A stretch of DNA of 64,000 nucleotides from Mesorhizobium sp. B2-8-5 (GCF_006440675.2 NZ_CP083951.1:930001-994000), one strand, 5' to 3'. Shown: positions 16,731-25,603, counted from the stretch's first letter. The notes: generated by a model not told the origin, from the letters alone. Numbers and translations are program-made.

Positions 16731-17774
16731 TCAGTTGGCGAGAACGATACAGCGTTCGGGCGGCAGCGAGAACGCCAGCGAGGAGCCGACCGGCGGCGCT
16801 TCCGGCCAGTCGAGGCGGACGCGTTGCGGGCCGAGCTCCACCGCCAGCCGCCAGCAGCGGCCCTGGAAGGCGCTCGACAGCACTTTGCCCTGCAGCCGGT
16901 TGCCGGGATGCGCCTCGGCCGGCCGTGCGTCTTCCGGCCGGATCACAAGCATGCCGTCGCCGGATTTCGCCCCGGGCGTGCGCAGGCTGTCGGTGGCGGC
17001 GCCCCGCACGCTGAACAGCCCGTCGCGCACGGTGCCGGGCACCACCGAAAAGCCGCCGATGAAACCGGCGACGAAGGAATTGGCCGGTTTCTCGTAGATC
17101 GCCCGAGGCGTGTCGAACTGGGCGATGCGGCCGTCGCGCATCACCGCGATGCGATCCGAAACGGCCATGGCTTCGGCCTGGTCATGCGTCACATAGATTA
17201 CGGTGGCCGCCTCGCGCCGCACCAGCTCCATCATCTCGATGCGCATGTCCTCGCGAAGCGCTGCGTCGAGATTGCTGAGCGGCTCGTCGAACAGCATCAG
17301 CGCCGGCCGCGCCGCAAGGCAGCGCGCGATGGCGACGCGCTGCTGCTGTCCGCCCGACAGTTCCGAGGGGTAGCGATCGCGATAGGGTGCGAGCCGCGCG
17401 ACCTCCAGCGCATGGCCGACGCGGACGGCGATCTCCGGTTCGGCGAGCCGCTGCGCGCGCAGCCCGAACGACAGGTTGCCCGCCACCGTCATATGCGGCC
17501 ACAGCGCGTAGTCCTGGAACACCATGCCGATCCTGCGCTTTTCAGCGGGCAGGACGGATCGTTCGCTCCAGACGACACGGTCGCCGAGCGCGATCGTGCC
17601 GCTGTCGGGGTCGACCAGCCCGGCAATGCTGCGCAGCAGCGTGGTCTTGCCGGAACCGCTCGGGCCGAGCAGCGAGACCACCTCGCCGGCCCTGATGGCG
17701 AGGTCGAGGTTGCTGAGCACGGCGCGCCCGCCGAGCGACTTCGAGATGCCGGCGCAATGGAGCGAAGCGGTCAT
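16731..17774 (-). CDS. ABC transporter ATP-binding protein (FbpC/AfuC/PotA type)
   Basis: A 347-residue ATPase with Walker A GPSGSGKTT (37-45), Q-loop VFQDYALWPHMTV, signature LSGGQQQ (139-145), Walker B LMLFDEP and H-loop YVTHDQAEAM. The C-terminal TOBE domain (VIRPEDARPAEAH) is typical of the iron, polyamine and hexose-phosphate branch. Its ATG overlaps the permease stop by four bases. Together with the permease and binding-protein genes upstream it makes a complete importer. Confidence 0.92.
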   Translation of the reverse strand: MTASLHCAGISKSLGGRAVLSNLDLAIRAGEVVSLLGPSGSGKTTLLRSIAGLVDPDSGTIALGDRVVWSERSVLPAEKRRIGMVFQDYALWPHMTVAGNLSFGLRAQRLAEPEIAVRVGHALEVARLAPYRDRYPSELSGGQQQRVAIARCLAARPALMLFDEPLSNLDAALREDMRIEMMELVRREAATVIYVTHDQAEAMAVSDRIAVMRDGRIAQFDTPRAIYEKPANSFVAGFIGGFSVVPGTVRDGLFSVRGAATDSLRTPGAKSGDGMLVIRPEDARPAEAHPGNRLQGKVLSSAFQGRCWRLAVELGPQRVRLDWPEAPPVGSSLAFSLPPERCIVLAN

Positions 17775-19573
17775 GCCGGCTCTCCCGACGCGGCCGGAGT
17801 GCCTTGCGGCCGGCCAAATGCAATGAAGCGCTTGAGCGGATACCAGATCAACGCCGCGCCGCCGCCGGCGGCGGCCATGGCGGCGAGCGCGATGGCGCAG
17901 GCCAGCCCGTCGCGGTCATGGCTGAACAATTTCAGGATGAGCGTCGGGGCCGGCGGACCGCTTTGCGGGATCAGCATCTGCGACATCGGCAATTCGAACA
18001 CAGTGCGGATGAAGGTAAGCAGGAAGGCCGTGACGACGCTGAGCAGGATCAGCGGCAAGGTCACCGAGATGAGACGCCGGACCGCGCCGACGCCGGAGAT
18101 CCGCGCGGCGTCGGTCAGGCTCGGCGCCAATTGGCCGACGGCCGAGAGGATGACGACCAGGCAATAGGGCAGCGCCGCCGCGACATAGCCCATGACCAGC
18201 AGCGAGCCGTCGCCGTAATGCGGGAACGGCCAGTTGCGGAAACCGGGCAGGCGGTTCCAGACCAGGATGTAGCCGAAGCCGAGCACGATGCCGGGGATCG
18301 CGACCGCGCCGAGCGACAGGCCAAGCACCGCGGTGCGCATGACCGGGCTCGAACGATCGAGCTGGGCCGAAAGCAGCAAGGCCAGCGTGCTGGCGATGAC
18401 CGCCGCAAAGCCGGCGTAAAAGAGGCTGCGCATGAGCCCTTCATTGGCCGCCGTGTGCAGGCTAAGCGCCGCGCCGAGGTTGGCGAGGGTGAAATTGTCC
18501 GGCGCCAGACCGTTGCCAAGCGTGCTGGTGAGCGCCCGCACCGCGATGGCGCCGAGCGGCAATATGAGCGCGAGGAAGGCGACCAGCAGTGCCATCGCAA
18601 AAGCGAGCCAGCGCCAGGCGCCGAGCCGATAGCGCCGGGCCGGCCTGGCTCGTCCGGAAATCAGCCGCGGATCGGCGCGGCGGCGCAGCAGCCTGTCGGC
18701 CACGACGACGAGCAGAACCAGCGCCAGCAGCACCAGCGCCTGCGCGCCGGCGGCCGGGAAGTCGACGGGATAGTCGCTCGCGGCGGCATAGATGCCATAG
18801 GTCAGCACACCGAAGCTCGACATCCTGGCAATCGTCGAGGCCAGGCCGAAATCGGAGAGCACTTCGGCGAAGGTGGCGATGAAGCTCAGCACAATCGCCG
18901 GCGCCAGCAAGGGGCCGTTGACGCGCAGCCAAATCCTGAGCGGCCCGGCGCCCGACAGGCGCGCCGCGTCCTCCAGCTCGCTGCCGAGCCCCGCCAGCGC
19001 GCTGCCGATGATGAAAGCCGCGAGCGGGAAGAGGCTCAGCGTGTGCACGAAGACCAGGCCGGCCAGCCCGAAGAAGGAAGCGCCGAGCCAAGGCGGCAAA
19101 AGGCCAAGCTGCGCCAGGTAGCCGCCGGAGGACATCAAAAGCACCCAGGCCAGCGCCTTCAGATAGGACGGCGTCAGGAACACCAGCCAGGGCACCAGCG
19201 AAAGCGGGCCGCGCAGCGGGATGTCGCAACGCTGCACCAGCACGGCGAAGGCGCCGCCGAGCATGGTCGTCGTCAGGGCCGCAAGCAAGCCGAGCTCCAG
19301 CGAATGCAGGATCGAGCCGGCGACATAGGGTGAGGAGAAGACGCGCGCGAGCGGCTCGGCGCTGAAGAGGCCTTGCGCGCCGTCGACCGCGAACAGCCCA
19401 GGCACCACGGCCTGCAGCAGCACGAGCGCCAGCGGCAGGCCGATCAACAGAGCGAAGACGGCATAGACCGCCAGCGGCCCGCCAAGGCGCGCCAGCGCGG
19501 GCAGGCGTCCGCGCGCCCACCCGCTCGAGCCGATGCCGCCGGCGGCGGCATCGAATTTCTGCACCATCGTCAT
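17771..19573 (-). CDS. ABC transporter permease, fused two-domain (FbpB/AfuB type)
   Basis: A 600-residue inner-membrane permease in which two permease domains are fused, each with about six transmembrane helices. EAA-type loops occur in both halves: DAARLSGAGPLRIWLRVNGP and DAARISGVGAVRRLISVTLP. The double length and dual EAA motifs are the normal form in the FbpB/AfuB branch. The gene begins MTMVQKFDAAAGG 16 bases after the binding-protein stop and is followed without gap by the ATPase gene. Confidence 0.92.
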   Translation of the reverse strand: MTMVQKFDAAAGGIGSSGWARGRLPALARLGGPLAVYAVFALLIGLPLALVLLQAVVPGLFAVDGAQGLFSAEPLARVFSSPYVAGSILHSLELGLLAALTTTMLGGAFAVLVQRCDIPLRGPLSLVPWLVFLTPSYLKALAWVLLMSSGGYLAQLGLLPPWLGASFFGLAGLVFVHTLSLFPLAAFIIGSALAGLGSELEDAARLSGAGPLRIWLRVNGPLLAPAIVLSFIATFAEVLSDFGLASTIARMSSFGVLTYGIYAAASDYPVDFPAAGAQALVLLALVLLVVVADRLLRRRADPRLISGRARPARRYRLGAWRWLAFAMALLVAFLALILPLGAIAVRALTSTLGNGLAPDNFTLANLGAALSLHTAANEGLMRSLFYAGFAAVIASTLALLLSAQLDRSSPVMRTAVLGLSLGAVAIPGIVLGFGYILVWNRLPGFRNWPFPHYGDGSLLVMGYVAAALPYCLVVILSAVGQLAPSLTDAARISGVGAVRRLISVTLPLILLSVVTAFLLTFIRTVFELPMSQMLIPQSGPPAPTLILKLFSHDRDGLACAIALAAMAAAGGGAALIWYPLKRFIAFGRPQGTPAASGEPA

Positions 19574-19589
19574 TGCCAGGCGAGCGCGG

Positions 19590-20594
19590 TCACTGGACGA
19601 ACTTTTCCTTGTACCACTGCTTCCACTCCGTCTCGTGCGCCGAGGCCGTCGCGTCGTCGAGATGGGTGTAGGCGATGCTGGTCTCGCGGCCGGGCTTGGG
19701 GTTCACGCCCTTGACGATCGGAATGTAGAAGAAGTCGGTGTCGTCGCCGTTCTGCATCGCGGCCTGGCCATCGGCGCTGGTGACGAATTCGATGAACTTG
19801 CGCGCGGCATCCATATGCTGCGTCCTGGCGCTGATGCCGAGGCCCTGCGGCAGCGAGACCGAACCCTCGCTCGGATAGACGGCGACGACAGGCTCGCCGG
19901 CGGCGATCTTGGAGAAGATGGCGCTGTCCTGGTTGATGCCGACCGAGGCGTCGCCGGTCAGCACCGCCTTGTTGACCTTGCCGCCGCTGGAGAGCCCCGA
20001 GAGCGACTTGTTGGTCAGCGTCTTGGCGAGCAGCTCCTTGCCGGCATCGACGCCGTTGGTCTGGAACAGGCCGGCAAGCCACTGATAGGCCGGGCCGGAG
20101 AGGTTCGGGTCCTTGGCGGCGACGCTGCCGGCGAAGCCCTGCAGGTCGGCCCAGGATTTCGGCATCTTGTCGGCCTTGACCTTCTTGGTGTTGACCTCGA
20201 TCGCGGTGGTGCTGGTGCCGGTCGGCAGGAAGGCGTGGCTCTGCGGGATCAGCGACTTGCCGAGATCGGTCCAGGCGATCTTGTCGAATTCATCGGTCGG
20301 CACCGGCTGCAGCACGTGGTCGGCCGCCATGCGCTCCATCACGGCGGAGCCGTCGAGCCAGACGATGTCGAATTGCGGGTTATTGCCTTCAGCTGCGATC
20401 TTGCCCAGCGTTTCGCCGGTGCTGCCGGGCTCGACGATGTCGACGGTCAGCCCGGTCTTGGCCTGGAAGGCCTTGGCGACCGGGCCGGCAAAGTCGAGCG
20501 CGTCATAGAGCACCAGATCCGCGGCGCAGGCCGGCGCGGCGATGGATAGAACCGTCAAACTCAACGCAAGTCCAAGCGTTGTCTTTATAGTCAT
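19590..20594 (-). CDS. ABC transporter substrate-binding protein (FbpA/AfuA type)
   Basis: A 334-residue periplasmic protein with signal peptide cleaved after PACA (residue 24). The mature part starts ADLVLYDALDFAGPVAKAFQ and continues with the DIVEPGSTGETLGKIAAEG motif found in the iron/AfuA-type binding proteins. The double-Tyr motif used by true ferric-binding proteins is not evident near the C-terminus. The gene lies downstream of an RpiR sugar-phosphate regulator. AfuA of this family binds hexose phosphates in Pasteurellaceae, so a phosphorylated sugar or a phosphonate is more likely than iron; this is inference. Confidence 0.9.
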   Translation of the reverse strand: MTIKTTLGLALSLTVLSIAAPACAADLVLYDALDFAGPVAKAFQAKTGLTVDIVEPGSTGETLGKIAAEGNNPQFDIVWLDGSAVMERMAADHVLQPVPTDEFDKIAWTDLGKSLIPQSHAFLPTGTSTTAIEVNTKKVKADKMPKSWADLQGFAGSVAAKDPNLSGPAYQWLAGLFQTNGVDAGKELLAKTLTNKSLSGLSSGGKVNKAVLTGDASVGINQDSAIFSKIAAGEPVVAVYPSEGSVSLPQGLGISARTQHMDAARKFIEFVTSADGQAAMQNGDDTDFFYIPIVKGVNPKPGRETSIAYTHLDDATASAHETEWKQWYKEKFVQ

Positions 20595-20640
20595 CTCGCT
20601 CTCCTGTTGTTTCGAGAAGGCAAAGTAATGCCAATTGTAT

Positions 20641-20673
20641 ATTATACCTCTTTGGCTGACATTTTTATGTCAG
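20641..20673 (-). promoter_or_regulatory. Promoter and palindromic operator of the Fbp/Afu-type operon
   Basis: On the minus strand a perfect TATAAT -10 box lies at 20646-20641, about 50 bases before the binding-protein ATG. Upstream of it is the inverted repeat CTGACAT-AAAA-ATGTCAG at 20673-20656, flanked by AATGCCA/TGGCATT arms that extend the dyad across the whole promoter. The RpiR gene ends at 20680, so this dyad is a good candidate for its operator. Confidence 0.6.
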
Positions 20674-20679
20674 TGGCAT

Positions 20680-21582
20680 TTACTTCTTGCGCGTCCCGCG
20701 TTTTATCCATGCCTTGTCGATCGCGCCGCGCAGGCCGCTCAACCGGTCCAGGCTGTCGAACGCGGTCTCGCCGGCCTTGGCGGCCAGGGCGATGATCATT
20801 GCCTCGATGAGCACCATGGTGCCGCCATGGGTGGCGAGGTGGTCGGCCTTGCCGCGGGGGACCGGCAGCGTCGCAGCCACCTTGTCGGAGACGAGCGGCC
20901 CCAGATTGTCGCTGATCAGCACCACCGGCACGTCATGCAGGCCGGCCTGCTCGAGGACGATCTCGACCTCGCGGTAAAGCGGTGCGTAGGCCATCATCAA
21001 CACGGCATCGCCGCTTTCCAGCCACAGAAGGCGGTCGGCAAGCGCTACGCCCGACACAGAAAGCGCGCTGCTCGGCAGGCCGATCCTGTTGAATTGCAGG
21101 GCCGCGTATTCGGCCATGGCGCCCGAGGGGCCGATGCCGAAGATGTGGCGGCGACGGGCGGCGGCCAGGAGATCGACGGCGTTGGCGAAGGCCGCTTCCA
21201 TCTCCGGCCGCTTCAGCGCCTCGAGCGCGCTTTCATGGAGGCCGACGACATGGCGCAGCGCCGCGGCGCTGTCGCCGCCGGTCTCTTGCAAGGTGCGGGC
21301 CAGCCGCCTGCCGGGTGAGGCCGTGCCGGTCAGGTCCGCGAGCAGCATCTGGCGCAGCGCCGACAGGCTGTCGAAGCCGAGCGAGCGGGCGGTGCGCACC
21401 ACGGTTGCGTCGCTGGCGCCGGCAAGGGCGGCGATCTCGGCCGCCGATCCTAGCAGCACCGCCTGCTTCTGGCCGACGAAGAAACGCGCCATGCGCTGCT
21501 CGGCTGGCGGCAGGGTTTCGAAGGCTGCCTCGACGCGATCGTCGAAAGCGCTCGGCCTGTCTTCGGAATCGTCGGATGTCAT
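20680..21582 (-). CDS. MurR/RpiR family transcriptional regulator
   Basis: A 300-residue regulator: N-terminal RpiR helix-turn-helix (AAEIAALAGASDATVVRTAR, about residues 45-65) and a C-terminal SIS sugar-isomerase domain (HIFGIGPSGAMAEYAALQFN, about 135-260) that binds phosphorylated sugars. The start at 21582 follows from the MTSDDSEDRPSAFDDRVEAA N-terminus; upstream in-frame sequence has no family features. It stands immediately upstream of the Fbp/Afu-type operon on the same strand, with a palindrome between, and most likely controls it in response to a sugar phosphate. Confidence 0.9.
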   Translation of the reverse strand: MTSDDSEDRPSAFDDRVEAAFETLPPAEQRMARFFVGQKQAVLLGSAAEIAALAGASDATVVRTARSLGFDSLSALRQMLLADLTGTASPGRRLARTLQETGGDSAAALRHVVGLHESALEALKRPEMEAAFANAVDLLAAARRRHIFGIGPSGAMAEYAALQFNRIGLPSSALSVSGVALADRLLWLESGDAVLMMAYAPLYREVEIVLEQAGLHDVPVVLISDNLGPLVSDKVAATLPVPRGKADHLATHGGTMVLIEAMIIALAAKAGETAFDSLDRLSGLRGAIDKAWIKRGTRKK

Positions 21583-21810
21583 GATGGTCGGCCATTCGCC
21601 AAGAGGTTCTGTAGCAATCGCTACGGCACTGACACATCTGTGTGACAACGCCGGTCGTGGATGACGGGACCGATCGGCGCGCTGGAGGGCCTTACCCGTT
21701 GACGGTCTGTATCCGTTCGGTGTCCGTTGTATCGCGCCACTGCCCTGGCTATGTGCTGGAGCAACAGGGAGTTCGAGCGGTCGATGGGCCGCTGCAGCAG
21801 GAATGGAACC

Positions 21811-22830
21811 ATGAAGAAGATCGGATTTCTGTCGTTCGGGCATTGGTCGCCCTCGCCGCAATCGGGCACGCGCTCGGGCGCCGACGCGCTGCTGCAGTCG
21901 ATCGACCTCGCGGTCGCGGCCGAGGAGCTCGGCGCCGACGGCGCCTATTACCGCGTCCACCATTTTGCCCGGCAGCTCGCCTCACCGTTTCCGTTGCTTG
22001 CCGCGGCGGGCGCCAAAACCCGGCGTATCGAGCTCGGCACCGCCGTCATTGACATGCGCTACGAGAACCCGCTCTACATGGCCGAGGACGCGGGCGCTGC
22101 AGACCTCATCGCCGGCGGGCGTCTGCAGTTGGGCATAAGCCGCGGCTCGCCCGAGCAGGTGATCGATGGCTGGCGCCATTTCGGCTACGTGCCCGAAGAC
22201 GGCAAGAGCGACGCCGACATGGCGCGCCGGCATTCGGAGATCTTCCTCGACCTGTTGCGCGGCGAGGGCTTTGCCCAGCCCAATCCGCGGCCGATGTTCC
22301 CCAACCCGCCCGGCCTGCTCAGGCTGGAACCCTTCTCGGCCGGCCTGCGCGACCGCATCTGGTGGGGCGCGGCCACCGACGCCACCGCGGTATGGGCGGC
22401 CAAGCTTGGCATGAACCTGCAAAGCTCGACGCTGAAATTCGATGAGAGCGGTGAGCCGCTGCATGTCCAGCAGGCCAAGCAGATAAGAGCCTACCGCGCC
22501 GCCTGGAAGGAAGCCGGCCATACAAGGGAGCCGCGCGTCTCGGTCAGCCGCAGCATTTTTGCCCTCGTCAACGACATGGACCGCGCCTATTTCGGCGGCA
22601 GCGAGGGCGAGGACCATTTCGGCTATATCGAGCCGGAGAAGCGCGCCGTGTTCGGCCGCACCTATGCCGACGAGCCGGACAAGCTGGTGGAACAGCTCAA
22701 GGCGGACGAGGCGATCGCCGAGGCCGACACGCTGCTGCTCACCGTGCCCAACCAGCTCGGCGTCGACTACAACGCCCATGTCATCGAGTCGATCCTGAAG
22801 CACGTCTCGCCGGCGCTGGGGTGGCGGTGA
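21811..22830 (+). CDS. LLM-class flavin-dependent oxidoreductase
   Basis: A 339-residue protein of the bacterial luciferase-like monooxygenase superfamily: MKKIGFLSFGHWSPSPQSG, the AEELGADGAYYRVHHFA segment, and RIELGTAVIDMRYENPLYMAEDAGAADLIAGGRLQLGISRG split over its conserved beta-strand 3 to 5 region. These enzymes use FMNH2 from a partner reductase and oxygen. The family is large, so the substrate is unknown. The start at 21811 follows CAGGAATGG. It is divergent from the RpiR gene and is followed by a RIME-like half copy. Confidence 0.88.
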   Translation: MKKIGFLSFGHWSPSPQSGTRSGADALLQSIDLAVAAEELGADGAYYRVHHFARQLASPFPLLAAAGAKTRRIELGTAVIDMRYENPLYMAEDAGAADLIAGGRLQLGISRGSPEQVIDGWRHFGYVPEDGKSDADMARRHSEIFLDLLRGEGFAQPNPRPMFPNPPGLLRLEPFSAGLRDRIWWGAATDATAVWAAKLGMNLQSSTLKFDESGEPLHVQQAKQIRAYRAAWKEAGHTREPRVSVSRSIFALVNDMDRAYFGGSEGEDHFGYIEPEKRAVFGRTYADEPDKLVEQLKADEAIAEADTLLLTVPNQLGVDYNAHVIESILKHVSPALGWR

Positions 22831-22855
22831 GGTCGCGAAAACCGCAAAAGGCGTA

Positions 22856-22934
22856 ATCTCCCCCGCAAGTGGGGAGATCGGCAGCTTCGGCGCCGGCGCT
22901 CCTCCCGTCCTTACCCTCGACGTTGACATCTGAT
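22856..22934. repeat. RIME-like half copy (family B) abutting a promoter
   Basis: CTCCCCCGCAAGTGGGGAG plus ATCGGCAGCTTCGGCGCCGG, followed by a stretch ending CGTTGACATCTGAT. The copy at 3271-3410 contains the related CGTGACATCTGAT at the equivalent place. The last bases of the repeat therefore coincide with the TTGACA box of the downstream sugar operon. Confidence 0.65.
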
Positions 22935-22982
22935 AAAATAACAATCTACTTTGTCGCGTAATCGGTTACGTAACCGATTACG
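22923..22982 (+). promoter_or_regulatory. Promoter and LacI-family operator of the ribose-type ABC operon
   Basis: TTGACA lies at 22923-22928 and TCTACT, a possible -10 box, 16 bases downstream at 22945-22950. A perfect 26-base palindrome follows at 22957-22982, built from the half-site TAATCGGTTAC and its mirror, with the central CG typical of LacI-family operators. It overlaps the expected transcription start and lies 24 bases before the binding-protein ATG. The LacI gene at 26629 at the end of the operon is the obvious candidate repressor. Confidence 0.75.
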
Positions 22983-23005
22983 GCTCAATCAAGTGGAGGA
23001 GACTA

Positions 23006-23971
23006 ATGAGCAAGATTTCGGACACGCACGGGTTTGGCCCGTTCTCACGCCGCCAGTTCCTGAAGACCAGCGCCTTGGCTGCAGGCGCGCTCGCTCTGCC
23101 GCTCGGCCCGGCGCTTGCAGCCGACAAGCCGAAGGTCGGCCTGGTCATGAAGTCGCTGGCCAACGAGTTCTTCAAGCAGATGCAGGCCGGCGCGGAGGAC
23201 TACGCGGCCAAAAACAAGGACAAGTTCGATTTCGCCGCCGTCGGCATGAAGGACGAGCGCGACTTCGCCGCCCAGGTCGACGCGATCGAGAACTTCATCA
23301 CCCAGAACTACAACATCATCGTCGTGGCGCCGGCCGATTCGAAGGCCATGGTCACGCCGATCGCCAAGGCGCTGAAGGCCGGCATCAAGGTGATCAACAT
23401 CGACGTCTCGCTCGACACCGAGGCCAAGAAGAAGGCCGGCATCGACCTCGCCTTCTTCGGGCCGGACAACCGCGCCGGCGCCAAACTCGCCGGCGACGCG
23501 CTCGGCAAGGCGCTGGGCAAGGGCGGCAAGGTCGTCATCCTCGAAGGCAATCCCGAGGCCGACAACGCCAAGGAACGCAAGCTCGGCTTCGACGACGCGG
23601 TGAAGGAAAACGGCCTCGACCTGCTCGATTCCAAGACCGCGCATTGGGAGACCGAGGAAGCCAACACGCTGATGACCAACTTCCTCACCCAGCATCCGGA
23701 TATCCAGGGCGTGATGGCGGCCAACGACTCGATGGCGCTCGGCGTCGTCAAGGCGATCGACGCGGCCGGCAAGTCCGGCCAGATCAAGGTCGTCGGCTTC
23801 GACAACATCCCGGCCGTCGGCCCGCTGCTGAAGGACGGCAAGATGCTCGCCACCGTCGAGCAGTATGGCGCCCAGATGGCCGCCATGGGCATCGACTACG
23901 GCCTGCGCGAGCTTGCCGGCGAGAAATTCTCCGGCTGGGTCAAGACCGACATCAAGCTGATCACCGCCTGA
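23006..23971 (+). CDS. Sugar ABC transporter substrate-binding protein (RbsB type)
   Basis: A 321-residue periplasmic binding protein of the LacI-like fold. The N-terminus MSKISDTHGFGPFSRRQFLK carries a twin-arginine motif (SRRQFLK) followed by a hydrophobic stretch and PALA cleavage near residue 35, so export by Tat is likely. The mature protein has the typical LVMKSLANEFFKQMQAGAED start, AADNAKERKLGFDDAV-like hinge and VMAANDSMALGVVKAIDAAG segments. Tat export is less common for this family. It is the first gene of the operon and has the palindromic operator directly upstream. Confidence 0.93.
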   Translation: MSKISDTHGFGPFSRRQFLKTSALAAGALALPLGPALAADKPKVGLVMKSLANEFFKQMQAGAEDYAAKNKDKFDFAAVGMKDERDFAAQVDAIENFITQNYNIIVVAPADSKAMVTPIAKALKAGIKVINIDVSLDTEAKKKAGIDLAFFGPDNRAGAKLAGDALGKALGKGGKVVILEGNPEADNAKERKLGFDDAVKENGLDLLDSKTAHWETEEANTLMTNFLTQHPDIQGVMAANDSMALGVVKAIDAAGKSGQIKVVGFDNIPAVGPLLKDGKMLATVEQYGAQMAAMGIDYGLRELAGEKFSGWVKTDIKLITA

Positions 23972-24014
23972 GGCGAGCCGCCGCCGGGACTCCCTCCGGT
24001 GTTCTGCTCGTCTC

Positions 24015-24049
24015 GTCATCGTCGCCGGCCACCTGCCGGCGACGATGAC
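24015..24049 (+). promoter_or_regulatory. Long intercistronic hairpin after the binding-protein gene
   Basis: A perfect 14-base-pair stem (24015-24028 with 24036-24049) around a 7-base loop, arms GTCATCGTCGCCGG and its complement, without a U-tract. Placed between the binding-protein and ATPase genes, it probably stabilises the upstream message and lets the binding protein be made in excess. This is known for other importer operons and inferred here. Confidence 0.6.
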
Positions 24050-24100
24050 CGCGCGCTCGTACCGCCGTTGCGGTAGAAGAGCGCTGTTCAGGATTGCCGC

Positions 24101-25603
24101 ATGAACGACGTGATTCTTTCCCTTGAAGGGGTCGGAAAGATCTTTCCCGGCGCCGTCGCGCTGAGCGATGTGTCGCTGTCGATCGCGCGTGGCGAGACCC
24201 ATATCATCCTGGGCGAGAACGGCGCCGGCAAGTCGACGCTGATCAAGCTCCTGGCCGGCATCTACCAGCCGGACTCGGGCAAGATCGCCTTCAATGGCCA
24301 GCCCTACCGGCCGAAGACACCGCATGACGCGCAACAGAGCGGCATCCGCGTCGTGCATCAGGAGCTGAACCTCCTGCCCTATCTCAGCATCGCCGAGAAT
24401 TTGATGCTGGAAAGCCTGCCGCGCCGCGCCTTCGGCATCGTCGACCGCAGGGCGCTCAACAGCCGCGCCGTGGCGCTGCTGAAGGAAGTCGGCCTCGACA
24501 TCGATCCGCGCACGCGCGTCGAGGCCTTGGGCGTGGCGCAGATGCAGCTGGTCGAGATCGCCAAGGCGCTGAGCTATGACTCGAAGCTCTTGGTGCTCGA
24601 CGAGCCGACGGCGACGCTGACGCCGCCCGAGATCGAGCGGCTGTTTTCCATCATCAGGCGGCTCAAGGCCAAGGGCGTCACCATCATCTACATCTCGCAC
24701 CGGCTGCACGAGGTGTTCGAGATCGGCAACCGGGTGACGGTGCTGCGCAATGGCAGGCTGGTCGCGACCCGCGATCTCGAGGGTCTCACCGTGCCCGACC
24801 TTGTGCGCATGATGATCGGCCGCGACATCGCCGACGAATACGGTTTCGACGCTTCGATCGTGCCGGGCAAGGTCGCGCTCAGCGTCGCCAATCTGAAGCG
24901 CGACGCCGCGACGCCGGACATCTCCTTCGCCGTGCGCCATGGCGAGATCCTCGGCGTCGCCGGCCTGGTGGGCAGCGGCCGCACCGAGGCCATGCGCGCC
25001 TTGTTCGGCGCCGATCCCAAGCTCGACGGCGTCGTCGAGATCGACGGCAAGCCGGTGGCGATCGCCGCGCCCAAGGACGCGGTGCGGCACGGCTTGAGCC
25101 TGCTCACCGAGGACCGCAAGGGCCAGGGCCTGCTGCTCGACATGGCCGTCGACAAGAACATCACCATCACCGATCTCGCCAAGGTCTCGCGCAACGGGCT
25201 GCTCAACCGCCGGGCGGAGAGCGCGGCGGCAAACGATTTGGTCGGGCAGCTGCGCGTCAAGGCAAGCTCGATCGAGCAGGCGGTGCGCAACCTTTCCGGC
25301 GGCAACCAGCAGAAGGTGGTTCTGGCCAAATGGCTGTTCCGCGGCACCTCGACGCTGATCCTCGACGAGCCGACGCGCGGCGTCGACATCGGCGCGCGGC
25401 GCGAGATCTACCAGCTGCTGTGGATGCTGGCGGCGCAGCAGAAGGGCATCATCATGGTGTCTTCCGACCTGCCCGAGCTGATGGGCATGTGCCACCGCAT
25501 CGTCGTCTTTTCCAGGAACAGGATCGTCGGCGAAGTGCCGCGATCCGAATTCGACCAGGAGCGCATCCTGTCGCTCGCCTATCAGGAGTATGTGCGACCA
25601 TGA
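24101..25603 (+). CDS. Sugar ABC transporter ATP-binding protein (RbsA type)
   Basis: A 500-residue ATPase with two fused nucleotide-binding domains. The first is complete: Walker A GENGAGKST (38-46), Walker B KLLVLDEPTA. The second has the degenerate Walker A GLVGSGRTEA and the signature NLSGGNQQKVVLAKWL, the normal arrangement for RbsA/MglA/XylG proteins. It is preceded by a long intercistronic hairpin and overlaps the permease ATG by four bases. It powers import of a monosaccharide, whose identity is unknown. Confidence 0.93.
   Translation: MNDVILSLEGVGKIFPGAVALSDVSLSIARGETHIILGENGAGKSTLIKLLAGIYQPDSGKIAFNGQPYRPKTPHDAQQSGIRVVHQELNLLPYLSIAENLMLESLPRRAFGIVDRRALNSRAVALLKEVGLDIDPRTRVEALGVAQMQLVEIAKALSYDSKLLVLDEPTATLTPPEIERLFSIIRRLKAKGVTIIYISHRLHEVFEIGNRVTVLRNGRLVATRDLEGLTVPDLVRMMIGRDIADEYGFDASIVPGKVALSVANLKRDAATPDISFAVRHGEILGVAGLVGSGRTEAMRALFGADPKLDGVVEIDGKPVAIAAPKDAVRHGLSLLTEDRKGQGLLLDMAVDKNITITDLAKVSRNGLLNRRAESAAANDLVGQLRVKASSIEQAVRNLSGGNQQKVVLAKWLFRGTSTLILDEPTRGVDIGARREIYQLLWMLAAQQKGIIMVSSDLPELMGMCHRIVVFSRNRIVGEVPRSEFDQERILSLAYQEYVRP

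Noticed and set aside
19590..20594. Ferric iron binding protein
   Set aside because: The fold is right, but the Tyr pair typical of iron binding is not evident and the regulator is of the sugar-phosphate type; the entry keeps a general name.
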